Positions 26,038 through 33,614 of a stretch of 64,000 bases of DNA are shown here, one piece after another. Numbering within the stretch: the stretch's first letter is position 1; every line of letters begins with the position of its first letter. The notes under the pieces are model-generated. The model did no database searches. It was not told the DNA's origin and saw only the letters and a list, made by a program, of their open reading frames with translations. This DNA comes from Rhodobacter huangdaonensis (GTDB lineage: Bacteria > Pseudomonadota > Alphaproteobacteria > Rhodobacterales > Rhodobacteraceae), in the NCBI RefSeq assembly GCF_004022465.1, contig NZ_SAVA01000001.1, positions 186,001 to 250,000 on the forward strand. The letters run 5' to 3'. The position numbers and the translations under genes were made by a program.

Positions 26038-26893
26038 CGTCGCCCATCCTTGCACGCAAGGCCCGCTCGCCCCCGCGCAGCAGCCGGTCGAGAGCGATGC
26101 CGGCGGCGCCGACGGCGATCATCCCGACGATGACCATGTCCATCTGAAACAGCGTCCGGCCCCAGACCATGAGATAGCCAAGGCCATCGGTGGCGGCGAG
26201 CATCTCGCAGGTGACCAGCGACACGAAGGCCTGACCGGAGGCGAGGCGCAGCCCGGAGAACAGCGTCGGCACCATCGCCGGCAGGTGGATCCGCCAGAGC
26301 TGCCGCCCCGGCGAGAGCCCCAGCACGCGCCCAAGCTCGGCGTAGCGCGCCGGCACGGCGCGCCAGGCGTCGCGGCCGGCAATCGCCACCGGCACGAAGC
26401 AGGCCTTGATCAGGATGATGACCTTCAGCGCCTCGTCGATGCCGACAAGCAGGATCAGCACCGGAATCCAGCCCAGCGCCGGCACCGCGGCGATGGCGCG
26501 GAAACTGGGGCCGAGCCAGTCTTCGGCGCGAGGCGAGGCGCCGAGCAGCAGCCCGAAGAGAAAGCCGAGCGGCGCACCGATCATCAGCCCCACCGCCAGC
26601 CGCCACAGGCTGATGCGGATCGCCGACCACAGCTCGCCGCTGCGCGACAGCTCGAGAAGCGTCGCAAGGACGCGGCTCGGCGCCGGCAGGATATGCCCGG
26701 ACACCAGAGCGAACTGCGCCGCGAGCTGCCACAGCAGCAGACCCGCAAGCGGCGCGAGCCAGGGCAGCGCGCGGAAGGCCAGGCGCCCGGGGTGACCGCC
26801 GCGGCGCGAGGCCGGCCGAGGCACGGGCCTTGCGCTGTGCGCGAGAGGCGCCGCACCCTGCCCCGGGACCGAGATGACGGAAAGATCGCTCAT
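26030..26893 (-). CDS. SsuC/TauC-type ABC transporter permease (first)
   Basis: 287 residues from the ATG at 26893; a GTG just before it at 26896 is also in frame, but TGAGG sits seven bases before the ATG. A cytoplasmic N-terminal tail of about 45 residues precedes six helices. The EAA loop is WRIHLPAMVPTLFSGLRLA. Nine bases separate it from the binding-protein stop. Confidence 0.91.
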   Translation of the reverse strand: MSDLSVISVPGQGAAPLAHSARPVPRPASRRGGHPGRLAFRALPWLAPLAGLLLWQLAAQFALVSGHILPAPSRVLATLLELSRSGELWSAIRISLWRLAVGLMIGAPLGFLFGLLLGASPRAEDWLGPSFRAIAAVPALGWIPVLILLVGIDEALKVIILIKACFVPVAIAGRDAWRAVPARYAELGRVLGLSPGRQLWRIHLPAMVPTLFSGLRLASGQAFVSLVTCEMLAATDGLGYLMVWGRTLFQMDMVIVGMIAVGAAGIALDRLLRGGERALRARMGDDG

Positions 26894-26902
26894 CACTCCG
26901 CC

Positions 26903-27952
26903 TCAGTTCGTGCCGGCAGCAGGCCGGTCGGGCCAGAGCGCCGCGAGCCCGTCGTTTTCAAGCGCCTTCGCAAGGAAACTGCCGTCCGCCCAGGCGGCAA
27001 GATCCGGGGTCTTGCGCGTCAGCTTCTGCGCCCTGGTGAACTCGAGCGCACTCGCGAAGCGCTGCTCGAACACCGCATCGAGGCGCGGATCGTAGGCTTG
27101 CCTGAAGTCGGTATCGGCGTTCGACCGGCGAATGAGATCGACCGGCGTGCCCGCCCGGTTCCAGATCTGGAAGGCTTCTTCACGGTTGGCCGGATCGGCC
27201 AGCCAGGCCGCCGCCTTGACATAGCCGTCGACGACTCGCTGCGTGGCCTCCGGATAGGCGTCGCGGAACTTCCGCGACACGAGGAAACCGCCGAAGCCCG
27301 ACACCTCGCGATCATCGCGGGCCGAGGAGAAGACGACCTTCGCCACCCCCTTCTGCTCGAGCGGCAGCAGGAAATCGGCGCCGAACACCGCATCGACGCT
27401 GCCCGCACTGATCGCGGCGAGCTGATCGGCGTTCTTGAGGTCGATGAGGGTGATGTCCTTTTCACTCAGCCCGGCGTGCCGCAGCGCCTCGAGCGCCGCC
27501 CAGTGGATGATCGTCGCCTTCTGCAGCGCGACGCGCTTGCCCTTGAGATCCCCGAGGCTCTCGATGCCGCTGCCGGTGCGTGCGACGGCGAAGATATTGG
27601 TGCCCTGCGTCGAGGCGACGATGACGGTGTCGAGCCCGCTCGCCGCACCGACGATATTCGGCACCGCACCATAGGAGGCAAAGTCCACCTGCCCGTTCGC
27701 GAAGGCCTCGTTGATCGCCGGGCCGGTGCCGGTGAAATAGGTCCAGTCGAGCTTGACCTCCGTGCCCTTGAATTCATCGGCGATGAAGCCCTTGGCATCG
27801 GCGATGGCCAGCAGCCCGACACCGAAGGGCTTGCCGAACCCGAAGCCGACATCGCCGAAGCGGATCTCCTCCGGGAGCCCGCCGGCAATGGCGGCGGCAC
27901 CCGACATCACCGCAGCGGCGAGGGCCGACAGCACTGTAAATTTCCTGAACAT
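26903..27952 (-). CDS. SsuA/NrtA-type ABC transporter substrate-binding protein
   Basis: 349 residues from the ATG at 27952 (GGAG six bases upstream; the ATG at 27958 abuts the ribosome site). The signal peptide MFRKFTVLSALAAAVMSGAAA is followed by EEIRFGDVGFGFGKPFGVG and NEAFANGQVDFASYGAVPNIVG, typical of aliphatic-sulfonate/taurine/nitrate binding proteins. First gene of a six-gene operon: binding protein, two permeases, ATPase, ferredoxin, flavoprotein. The ligand is probably a small anion or sulfonate, but this is not proven. Confidence 0.9.
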   Translation of the reverse strand: MFRKFTVLSALAAAVMSGAAAIAGGLPEEIRFGDVGFGFGKPFGVGLLAIADAKGFIADEFKGTEVKLDWTYFTGTGPAINEAFANGQVDFASYGAVPNIVGAASGLDTVIVASTQGTNIFAVARTGSGIESLGDLKGKRVALQKATIIHWAALEALRHAGLSEKDITLIDLKNADQLAAISAGSVDAVFGADFLLPLEQKGVAKVVFSSARDDREVSGFGGFLVSRKFRDAYPEATQRVVDGYVKAAAWLADPANREEAFQIWNRAGTPVDLIRRSNADTDFRQAYDPRLDAVFEQRFASALEFTRAQKLTRKTPDLAAWADGSFLAKALENDGLAALWPDRPAAGTN

Positions 27953-28402
27953 CGTCATCTCCGGCTGGTTGGATCTGACGACAGATTAAAGACGATAATA
28001 ACGATCGCAATTATAGATGAATGATGTGGGCGAATTCGCTGAATCTGTTCTGCCGGACGATGGTCGCAAGAAAGAGGACGCGCGACGTTGCATCGCGCAG
28101 ACGAATATTTTTCCTTCTTGCTGCGGCCAACCGGGCCGGTGAACCGCCACAGCTTTGCCGCAGGCGCCGACTCCTGAATAGGATGGCGCCTCATCAGCAA
28201 GACGACGAACAGGTTTTTCCCCGGCATGCACGAACGCGCGGTGCGGCGGGTCCTCGACACCGGCGAGCCGTGGCTTCCGGGTGCGGTGTCGCAGAATGGA
28301 GCGGGATCTGCCTTGGCAGGCGAAGACTGCAGAGCAGTCCCCACGGCAGGGCCGGCGCGCGATCCGCGCCCCGTCTTGCGTTCGCGCCAGAACGGCGGCA
28401 CG
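27953..28402. other. Gene-free stretch between SsuABC-type operon and rsr remnant
   Basis: About 450 bases. The left end (27960-28030) is AT-rich and holds the candidate promoter above. The rest has no reading frame with recognisable homology on either strand. By analogy with intact loci, rtcB and a Y RNA gene would be expected downstream of rsr, but I see no trace of either. It may be eroded sequence from the same decayed locus. Confidence 0.5.
28010..28015 (-). promoter_or_regulatory. Candidate -10 box of the SsuABC-type operon
   Basis: TATAAT on the minus strand, about 58 bases upstream of the binding-protein ATG, in an AT-rich pocket (27975-28025). No convincing -35 hexamer is at the expected spacing, so an activator may be needed. 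Confidence 0.4.
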
Positions 28403-28960
28403 TCACCGGCCATGAGACACCCGTAGGGGGATCTCGGCCGGCCCGTAGGTTCCGATCTGCGCCCAGTGGTCCGTGCTCAGCTCGAGCTGCGTGCACATCC
28501 GGAACGGCACATCGGGAACCGCGCTCACGCCGATGGCCTTGAAGCTCAGCCAGTCCTGCTCCGCCCGCGGCAGCCGCGCGACTTCGCAGGGCCGCCCGAA
28601 AATCCAGGCGAACAGCGCCTCCCGCTCCGGGCTTTCCGGCTTCGGGTGGACCATCCGGATCACATCGGCCAGCGACGGATCGTTGCCGACCGCGGCGTGC
28701 AGCAGCGCCCGGTCGGACGCGCCGTTCAGCCAGGCCTGGACCCTCGCCCTGGGCGCCGAACCAAGCGACTTGCGCCCGGTGCGGCCCGAGCGCAAGGCCT
28801 GCACGAAGCTGCGCAGCATCTTGCCGGTGCCGACCACGCGGCCAAAGACCGTCCGGAACAGGGCCAGCACCGCCAGCAGCACTGCCGGCATGTCCTTCAT
28901 ATGGGCCCGCCCGGCGGACATGGATCTTCGTGCACCTGACCACCGGCACGCATGTCGCAC
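28403..28960 (-). pseudogene. rsr: Ro60/TROVE-domain protein remnant (rsr)
   Basis: An open frame of 185 residues in which about residues 20-175 match an internal piece of bacterial Ro60 (TROVE) proteins: HMKDMPAVLLAVLALF, KMLRSFVQALRSG, GRKSLGSAP, SLADVIRMVHPKPES and VPDVPFRMCTQLEL..DHWA. Full proteins are about 500 residues: the N-terminal 100 or so and everything after the first half, including the von Willebrand-type domain, are missing. The first 20 residues of the frame are unrelated and overlap the neighbouring rtcR remnant. Ro60 binds misfolded and Y RNAs and is normally encoded with the RtcB/RtcA RNA-repair enzymes. Confidence 0.8.
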
Positions 28961-29463
28961 AGATCTGCTGGTTTCAGCTGACGGAAAGTCGGCATGTGCC
29001 CACCCGTCTCGCCCAGACCGGTCCGCCGCGCGACGACACCGACGGTGCGGGCAAGCGCGACATCACCGACCTCGACCTGAGCCGCCGCAATGCTCTGCAG
29101 CAGCGCGTCGATCTTGCGTCGCGCGATGACAGCAACCTGCAGAAGGGCGGGATCGAGACGCGCAGTCCCGCCGATGACGCGGGGACCGACCGGATCGAGC
29201 GGATCGAGCGGATGGCCGGGGCCTCGGATGCGCCGATCCTTCTGCTGGGCGAAAGCGGCACCGGCGCGGATCAGATCGCCCCGTTCGACCGCGTGCAACT
29301 GGCTGAGGTGCGCCGCACCTGCCGCGGCTCGACCCGTCTGAGCGACGCCGGGCGGCATCTGCTCGCGGTGTCGCGCGGCCACAGGACGAGCACGAATGAT
29401 GCCGACCGCTTGCGGAAATACACCCAGCGCTTCGGTCTCGACCGGGCCACGGTGACGTCATAG
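28930..29463 (+). pseudogene. rtcR: RtcR regulator remnant, sensor end plus C-terminus fused in frame
   Basis: 177-residue open frame. Its first part matches the end of the RtcR sensor (CARF-type) domain (HLTTGTHVAQICWFQLTESR), the linker (ITDLDLSRRNAL) and the start of the AAA+ domain up to a broken Walker A (APILLLGESGTGA, then D instead of K-S/T). It then jumps in frame to the extreme C-terminal segment (DRVQLAEV, NDADRLRKYTQRFGLD). The N-terminal sensor and nearly all of the AAA+ sigma-54 activator core are gone, so it cannot activate transcription. Intact RtcR is about 500 residues and controls rtcBA/rsr. It starts back-to-back with the rsr remnant. Confidence 0.8.
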
Positions 29464-29640
29464 CTGCCACAATCCTGGCCGGGCGCGGCGCAGCGGATGA
29501 ACGGCAGGCGCGGAAAGTCGTACTGCGGCAAGGGCGGGATCCGGGCTCTCAGCCAATGGGCGGGTCTTTCATCCGCTCATGCGCCAGCCCCCTCCCCCAG
29601 CAGCCTCTGCATGCTTTGGCGAAGCGCGGTCCGGCCTGGC

Positions 29641-30327
29641 CTATCTGTCGGCCAGGCGATAGCCGACCCCCGGCTCGGTGAAGATCCAGCGCGGGTCGGC
29701 GGCATCATCGCCGAGCTTGGCGCGCAGCTGGCGGATATAGACGCGCAGATACTGGCTGTCCTCGGCATGGGCCGGCCCCCAGATCGCCTTCAGGATCATG
29801 TCCTGCGTGACCAGCCGCCCGGCATGGCCGGCCAGAAGCCACAAGAGGTCGAATTCCTTGCGGGTCAGCTTCAGGTCTTCGCCCGACAGGCTGGCGCGAT
29901 GATCGGCCGCATCGATGACCAGCGGCCCCAGCGTCAGGACGGCCGGGGCCGCGTCTGTGGCGCGGTCGCGCAGAAGGCCGCGCAGGCGCGCCAGCAGCTC
30001 TCCGGTCGAGAAAGGTTTGGTGACATAGTCTTGCGCGCCGGCATCCAGCGCGGCGATCTTGCCGGCCTCGTCGCTGCGCACGGACAGCACCAGAACCGGC
30101 ACCTGCGACCATTCCCGAACCGCCTTCAGCACCGAAATCCCGTCCGCATCCGGCAGGCCGAGATCGAGAATGATCGCCGCCGGCGCCTCGCGCGCGGCGA
30201 GCGCGATGCCGTCCCGCGCCGTCCCCGCCTCGGAGACGAGATGGCCTTCGGTTTCCAGCGCGACGCGCAGAAAGCGCCGGATCGGCGCCTCGTCCTCGAC
30301 GATCAGGATGCGGGCAGCGGCGGTCAC
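29641..30327 (-). CDS. kdpE: Response regulator KdpE
   Basis: 228 residues; GTG start overlapping the kdpD stop (GTGA). The receiver domain (residues 6-118) has acidic residues near EDE, the phospho-acceptor in LDLGLPDADG and the conserved Lys in TKPF. An OmpR-type winged helix follows (LTRKEFDLLWLLAGHAGRLVT, YIRQLRAKLGDD). With KdpD it switches on the kdp operon under K+ limitation or osmotic stress. Last gene of the operon. Confidence 0.95.
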   Translation of the reverse strand: MTAAARILIVEDEAPIRRFLRVALETEGHLVSEAGTARDGIALAAREAPAAIILDLGLPDADGISVLKAVREWSQVPVLVLSVRSDEAGKIAALDAGAQDYVTKPFSTGELLARLRGLLRDRATDAAPAVLTLGPLVIDAADHRASLSGEDLKLTRKEFDLLWLLAGHAGRLVTQDMILKAIWGPAHAEDSQYLRVYIRQLRAKLGDDAADPRWIFTEPGVGYRLADR

Positions 30328-33017
30328 GCGGACACCTCCGGGTTCCAGAGCGGCAGTTCCATCACGATCCGCGTGCCGCGCCCGTCGGGATGCACGGCCT
30401 CGGCGCGGATCGCGCCACCATGGGCTTCCACGATCCCCTTGCAGATGGCAAGGCCAAGGCCCGTTCCCGCCTGCCCGCCGTCGCCCTGCTCGGCGCGCCA
30501 GAACATGTCGAACACATGGGCGGCCGCGCCCGGCGGCAGGCCCGGCCCCTCGTCCTCGACCGACAGCACCGCCCGCCCGCGCGACTGATGCGCCGCGATC
30601 CGGATCGCGCGGCCCGGACCGGCATATTTGCAGGCATTGTCGAAGATGTTGACCAGAACCTGTTCGATCAGCACCGGATCGACCTGCGCCGGCGCCATGT
30701 CGACGGGGATCGCCACCTCCATCGGATGGCCCCGCAGCGGGCCGCGCAGCCGGTTGCGGGCCGACCCCACCAGCTCCCGCAGGTCGGTGGCATGGGTCTT
30801 CAGCGTCAGCGCGCCATGGCCGAGACGGGTCATGTCGAGCAGGTTCTGGATATAGCGGTCGAGCCGGTCGCCCTCGTCGCGGATGGTCTCGGCAAGGGTG
30901 CCGCGCGCCTCGGCGGTCAGGCCCGGCTGCGTCAGCCCCTCCGCCGCGCCGAGGATCGACACCAGCGGCGTGCGCAGATCGTGACTGACCGAGGACAGCA
31001 GCGCGGTGCGCAGCCGTTCGGTCTCGCTTGCCACCCGGATCTGCGCCAGATCATCGGCAAGTTTCACCCGTTCCAGCGCCAAGGCCACCTGATCGGCCAG
31101 CGCCTCGACCAGCCGCCGGTCGCCGGGCGGCGGTTCGTGCCCGTCCTCGTAGGCAAGGCCGAGAACACCGATCCGCCGGTCGGCGGACAGCAGCGGCAGG
31201 AACAGCCAGCGCGAGGCGGGCAAGGTGGCCGAGCCCTTGCCCGTGGGTTCGCCATGCTCGAAGGCATAGGTCGCCGCGGACAGCTCGCGCGGTTCCATCC
31301 GGTCTTCGGGCGGAAAGGCCCCGACGATGGCAAGCTGCCCATTTTCATTTGGCAACAGCAGGATCGACTGGCATTCGAGCACCGCGGCGACATGGCTGAC
31401 CGCCGCCCAGACGACATCATCGACGGAGGCCGCCGCGGCGGCCCGGCGCGAAAAGTCATAAAGCTTGCGCGTGCGGTCCGAGATCGCCCGTTGCGCCACG
31501 GCCCGGTCGCGCAGCCGCGCCGCAAGATTGCCGGTCAGGATCGAGACGGCAAGGAACAGCAGCAGCGTCACGAACTGGCCCCGGTTCCAGATGTGCAGCG
31601 TCATCCGCGGATCGGTGAAGAACAGATTGTAGGCCAGAAAGCTGAGCAAGGCGGCCGCGACAGAGGGCCAGCGCCCCAGTTTCGCGGCAATGGCAACCAC
31701 CACCGTCATGTAGAGCAGCGACAGGCTCAGCACCGGGATCAGCCGCTCGGCGCCAAGGGCGATCAGCGTCGTCGCACAGACCGCCAGCGCGACGAGACCG
31801 AGCGGGCGCAGCTGGGCCGGAACATCGGCCCGGGCCGGGCGGCGGCGCTGACGCTGGCGCGCCGGGCTTTCCTCGTCGGTGACGAGGGTCAGCTCGAACT
31901 GCGTCGCGCCACGCAACAGGCCGGCGACCACGGCCTCATGTGGCGAGGGCGACAGCCAGCGCGCAAGCCGCGCCCGCGGTGCGGGCCGTGGCACGACGAT
32001 GCGGCGGACATTGTGCTTTTGCGCGAAGTCCAGCACGTCCTGTGCCGCGTCGCGTTCGGTCTGCAGCACCGTCACCTCGGCCCCCAGCCGTTCGGCCAGA
32101 CGCAGGGACGAGGTGCCCGGCTCGCCCGCAAGATCGCGCTGCGTCTCGGCGCGCAGGCTGGTCAGCGCCACCGCCAACCACTCGACCCGCGCCCGGTCGG
32201 CCGAGCGCCTGGCGATCCGCACCGCATCGCGGCCGACGGCGCCTTCAGGCAGGACGACGAGGATCCGCTCCTGCGTCGGCCAGGGGCCCTCGATCGCGTT
32301 TGCCGCCATGTGTTCCTTGAGCTGCGCATCGACCCGATCGGCGGCGGTGCGCATGGCAAGCTCGCGCAGCGCCGTCAGGTTGCCCTTGGCGAAGAAGTTC
32401 GCCACCGCCCGCGCCGCCTGATCCTGCACATAGACCTTGCCCGCACGCAGCCGCGCGATCAGCTCGTCCGGCGGCAGGTCGATCAGCTCGATCTCGTCGG
32501 CGAGTTCAAGCACCTGATCGGGCACCGTCTCGCGCACCCGGATCCCGGTGATCCGCGCGACGGTGTCGTTCAGCGTCTCGACATGCTGGACATTCATCGT
32601 GGTGTAGACGTCGATCCCGGCCGCCAGCACATCCTCGACATCCTGCCAGCGCTTCTCGTGCCGCGCGCCCGAGAGATTGGAATGCGCGAGCTCGTCGATC
32701 AGCGCGAGACCGGGAAGGCGCGCGATCAGGGCATCGACATCCATCTCCTGCAGGATATGGCCCTGATGATAGACCGTCCGGCGCGGCAGAACCTCGAAGC
32801 CGCGCAGCATCGCCTCGGTCTCGGCGCGGCCATGGGTTTCCACCACGGCGGCCAGCACGCTGACGCCTTCGGCCGCGCGATCGCGCGCGGCCTGCAGCAT
32901 GGCGAAGGTCTTGCCCACACCGGGCGCGGCGCCGAGAAAAATCTTCAGCCGTCCCCGGCCTTCGCGGCGGGCCTCGGGCAGAAGGGCCTCGGGTTCGGGG
33001 CGGGAGGGTTCGGACAT
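30324..33017 (-). CDS. kdpD: Sensor histidine kinase KdpD
   Basis: 897 residues, full length. N-terminal KdpD domain with Walker A (GAAPGVGKT, about residue 29), then a USP-like domain. Four closely spaced membrane helices (about residues 400-500), a GAF-like region, the histidine box SSVSHDLRTPL (phospho-acceptor His) and the ATPase domain (NIFDNACKYAG, VEDEGPGLP, GTGLGLAICKGIVEAHGG). It senses low K+ or turgor and phosphorylates KdpE. It follows kdpC by eight bases. Confidence 0.95.
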   Translation of the reverse strand: MSEPSRPEPEALLPEARREGRGRLKIFLGAAPGVGKTFAMLQAARDRAAEGVSVLAAVVETHGRAETEAMLRGFEVLPRRTVYHQGHILQEMDVDALIARLPGLALIDELAHSNLSGARHEKRWQDVEDVLAAGIDVYTTMNVQHVETLNDTVARITGIRVRETVPDQVLELADEIELIDLPPDELIARLRAGKVYVQDQAARAVANFFAKGNLTALRELAMRTAADRVDAQLKEHMAANAIEGPWPTQERILVVLPEGAVGRDAVRIARRSADRARVEWLAVALTSLRAETQRDLAGEPGTSSLRLAERLGAEVTVLQTERDAAQDVLDFAQKHNVRRIVVPRPAPRARLARWLSPSPHEAVVAGLLRGATQFELTLVTDEESPARQRQRRRPARADVPAQLRPLGLVALAVCATTLIALGAERLIPVLSLSLLYMTVVVAIAAKLGRWPSVAAALLSFLAYNLFFTDPRMTLHIWNRGQFVTLLLFLAVSILTGNLAARLRDRAVAQRAISDRTRKLYDFSRRAAAAASVDDVVWAAVSHVAAVLECQSILLLPNENGQLAIVGAFPPEDRMEPRELSAATYAFEHGEPTGKGSATLPASRWLFLPLLSADRRIGVLGLAYEDGHEPPPGDRRLVEALADQVALALERVKLADDLAQIRVASETERLRTALLSSVSHDLRTPLVSILGAAEGLTQPGLTAEARGTLAETIRDEGDRLDRYIQNLLDMTRLGHGALTLKTHATDLRELVGSARNRLRGPLRGHPMEVAIPVDMAPAQVDPVLIEQVLVNIFDNACKYAGPGRAIRIAAHQSRGRAVLSVEDEGPGLPPGAAAHVFDMFWRAEQGDGGQAGTGLGLAICKGIVEAHGGAIRAEAVHPDGRGTRIVMELPLWNPEVSA

Positions 33018-33025
33018 CTGACCTC

Positions 33026-33604
33026 TCAGTTTGCCGCAGCAGGCGCCACCGGCGTCGCGGCGTCAAGGGCGAGGTTGGCCAGCAGGACGTTGACGCGCGG
33101 CTCGCCATAAAGGCCAAGCCACCGGCTTTCGGTATGGGCGGCGATGATCCGGTTCACCTCGGCGAGGGGAAGACCTCGGGCCGCGGCGATGCGGGCGGCC
33201 TGGCCATGGGCGTTGGCCGGCGAGATCTGCGGATCAAGACCGGACCCCGACGCGGTGACCGCATCCATCGGGGCTGTGCCGCCATTCGCGGCCTCCCAGG
33301 CGCTGCGCCGGGCCGCCACCTCGCGGCGCAGCGCCGCCGAGCTCGGGCCGAGGTTCGAGGCGCCCGAGGGCATGGCGCTGAACGCCGCGGCCGAGGGGCG
33401 CGGATGCAGATAGCGCTCCCCCGCGAAGTCCTGCGCGATCAGCCGCGAGCCGATCACGGTGCCGTCCTTCACGATCAGGCTGCCGTTGGCGGCGGCTGGC
33501 ACCAGCGCCTGTGCGATCGCGGTGATCGCCAGCGGATAGGCAAGGCCGGTGAGAAGGGTCATCCCCGCAAGCAGGACAAGGGCGGGGCGGAATTGGGTCA
33601 GCAT
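33026..33604 (-). CDS. kdpC: Potassium-transporting ATPase subunit KdpC
   Basis: 192 residues from the ATG at 33604 (AAGGAGG upstream). One N-terminal membrane helix (PALVLLAGMTLLTGLAYPLA), then an extracytoplasmic domain with SRLIAQDF, YLHPRPSAA and GSGLDPQISPANA, all KdpC hallmarks. It couples KdpA and KdpB in the KdpFABC complex. Confidence 0.95.
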   Translation of the reverse strand: MLTQFRPALVLLAGMTLLTGLAYPLAITAIAQALVPAAANGSLIVKDGTVIGSRLIAQDFAGERYLHPRPSAAAFSAMPSGASNLGPSSAALRREVAARRSAWEAANGGTAPMDAVTASGSGLDPQISPANAHGQAARIAAARGLPLAEVNRIIAAHTESRWLGLYGEPRVNVLLANLALDAATPVAPAAAN

Positions 33605-33614
33605 GGAAGCCTCC

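Noticed and set aside
27953..28402. A Y RNA or rtcB remnant downstream of rsr
   Set aside because: I searched by eye for RtcB motifs and for a tRNA-like Y RNA module and could not support either; a covariance-model search would be needed.
27955..28413. A 152-codon minus-strand frame in the gap before the rsr remnant
   Set aside because: No ribosome site, no recognisable domain and composition unlike real genes; it overlaps the promoter region of the SsuABC-type operon.
28194..28949. A 251-codon minus-strand frame overlapping the rsr remnant
   Set aside because: It is the +1 shadow of the rsr remnant; the TROVE similarity is only in the 28403-28960 frame.
28403..28960. A functional short Ro60-like protein
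   Set aside because: It lacks the N-terminal and C-terminal halves of the TROVE ring and the von Willebrand-type domain, begins with unrelated residues and sits beside a similarly broken rtcR.
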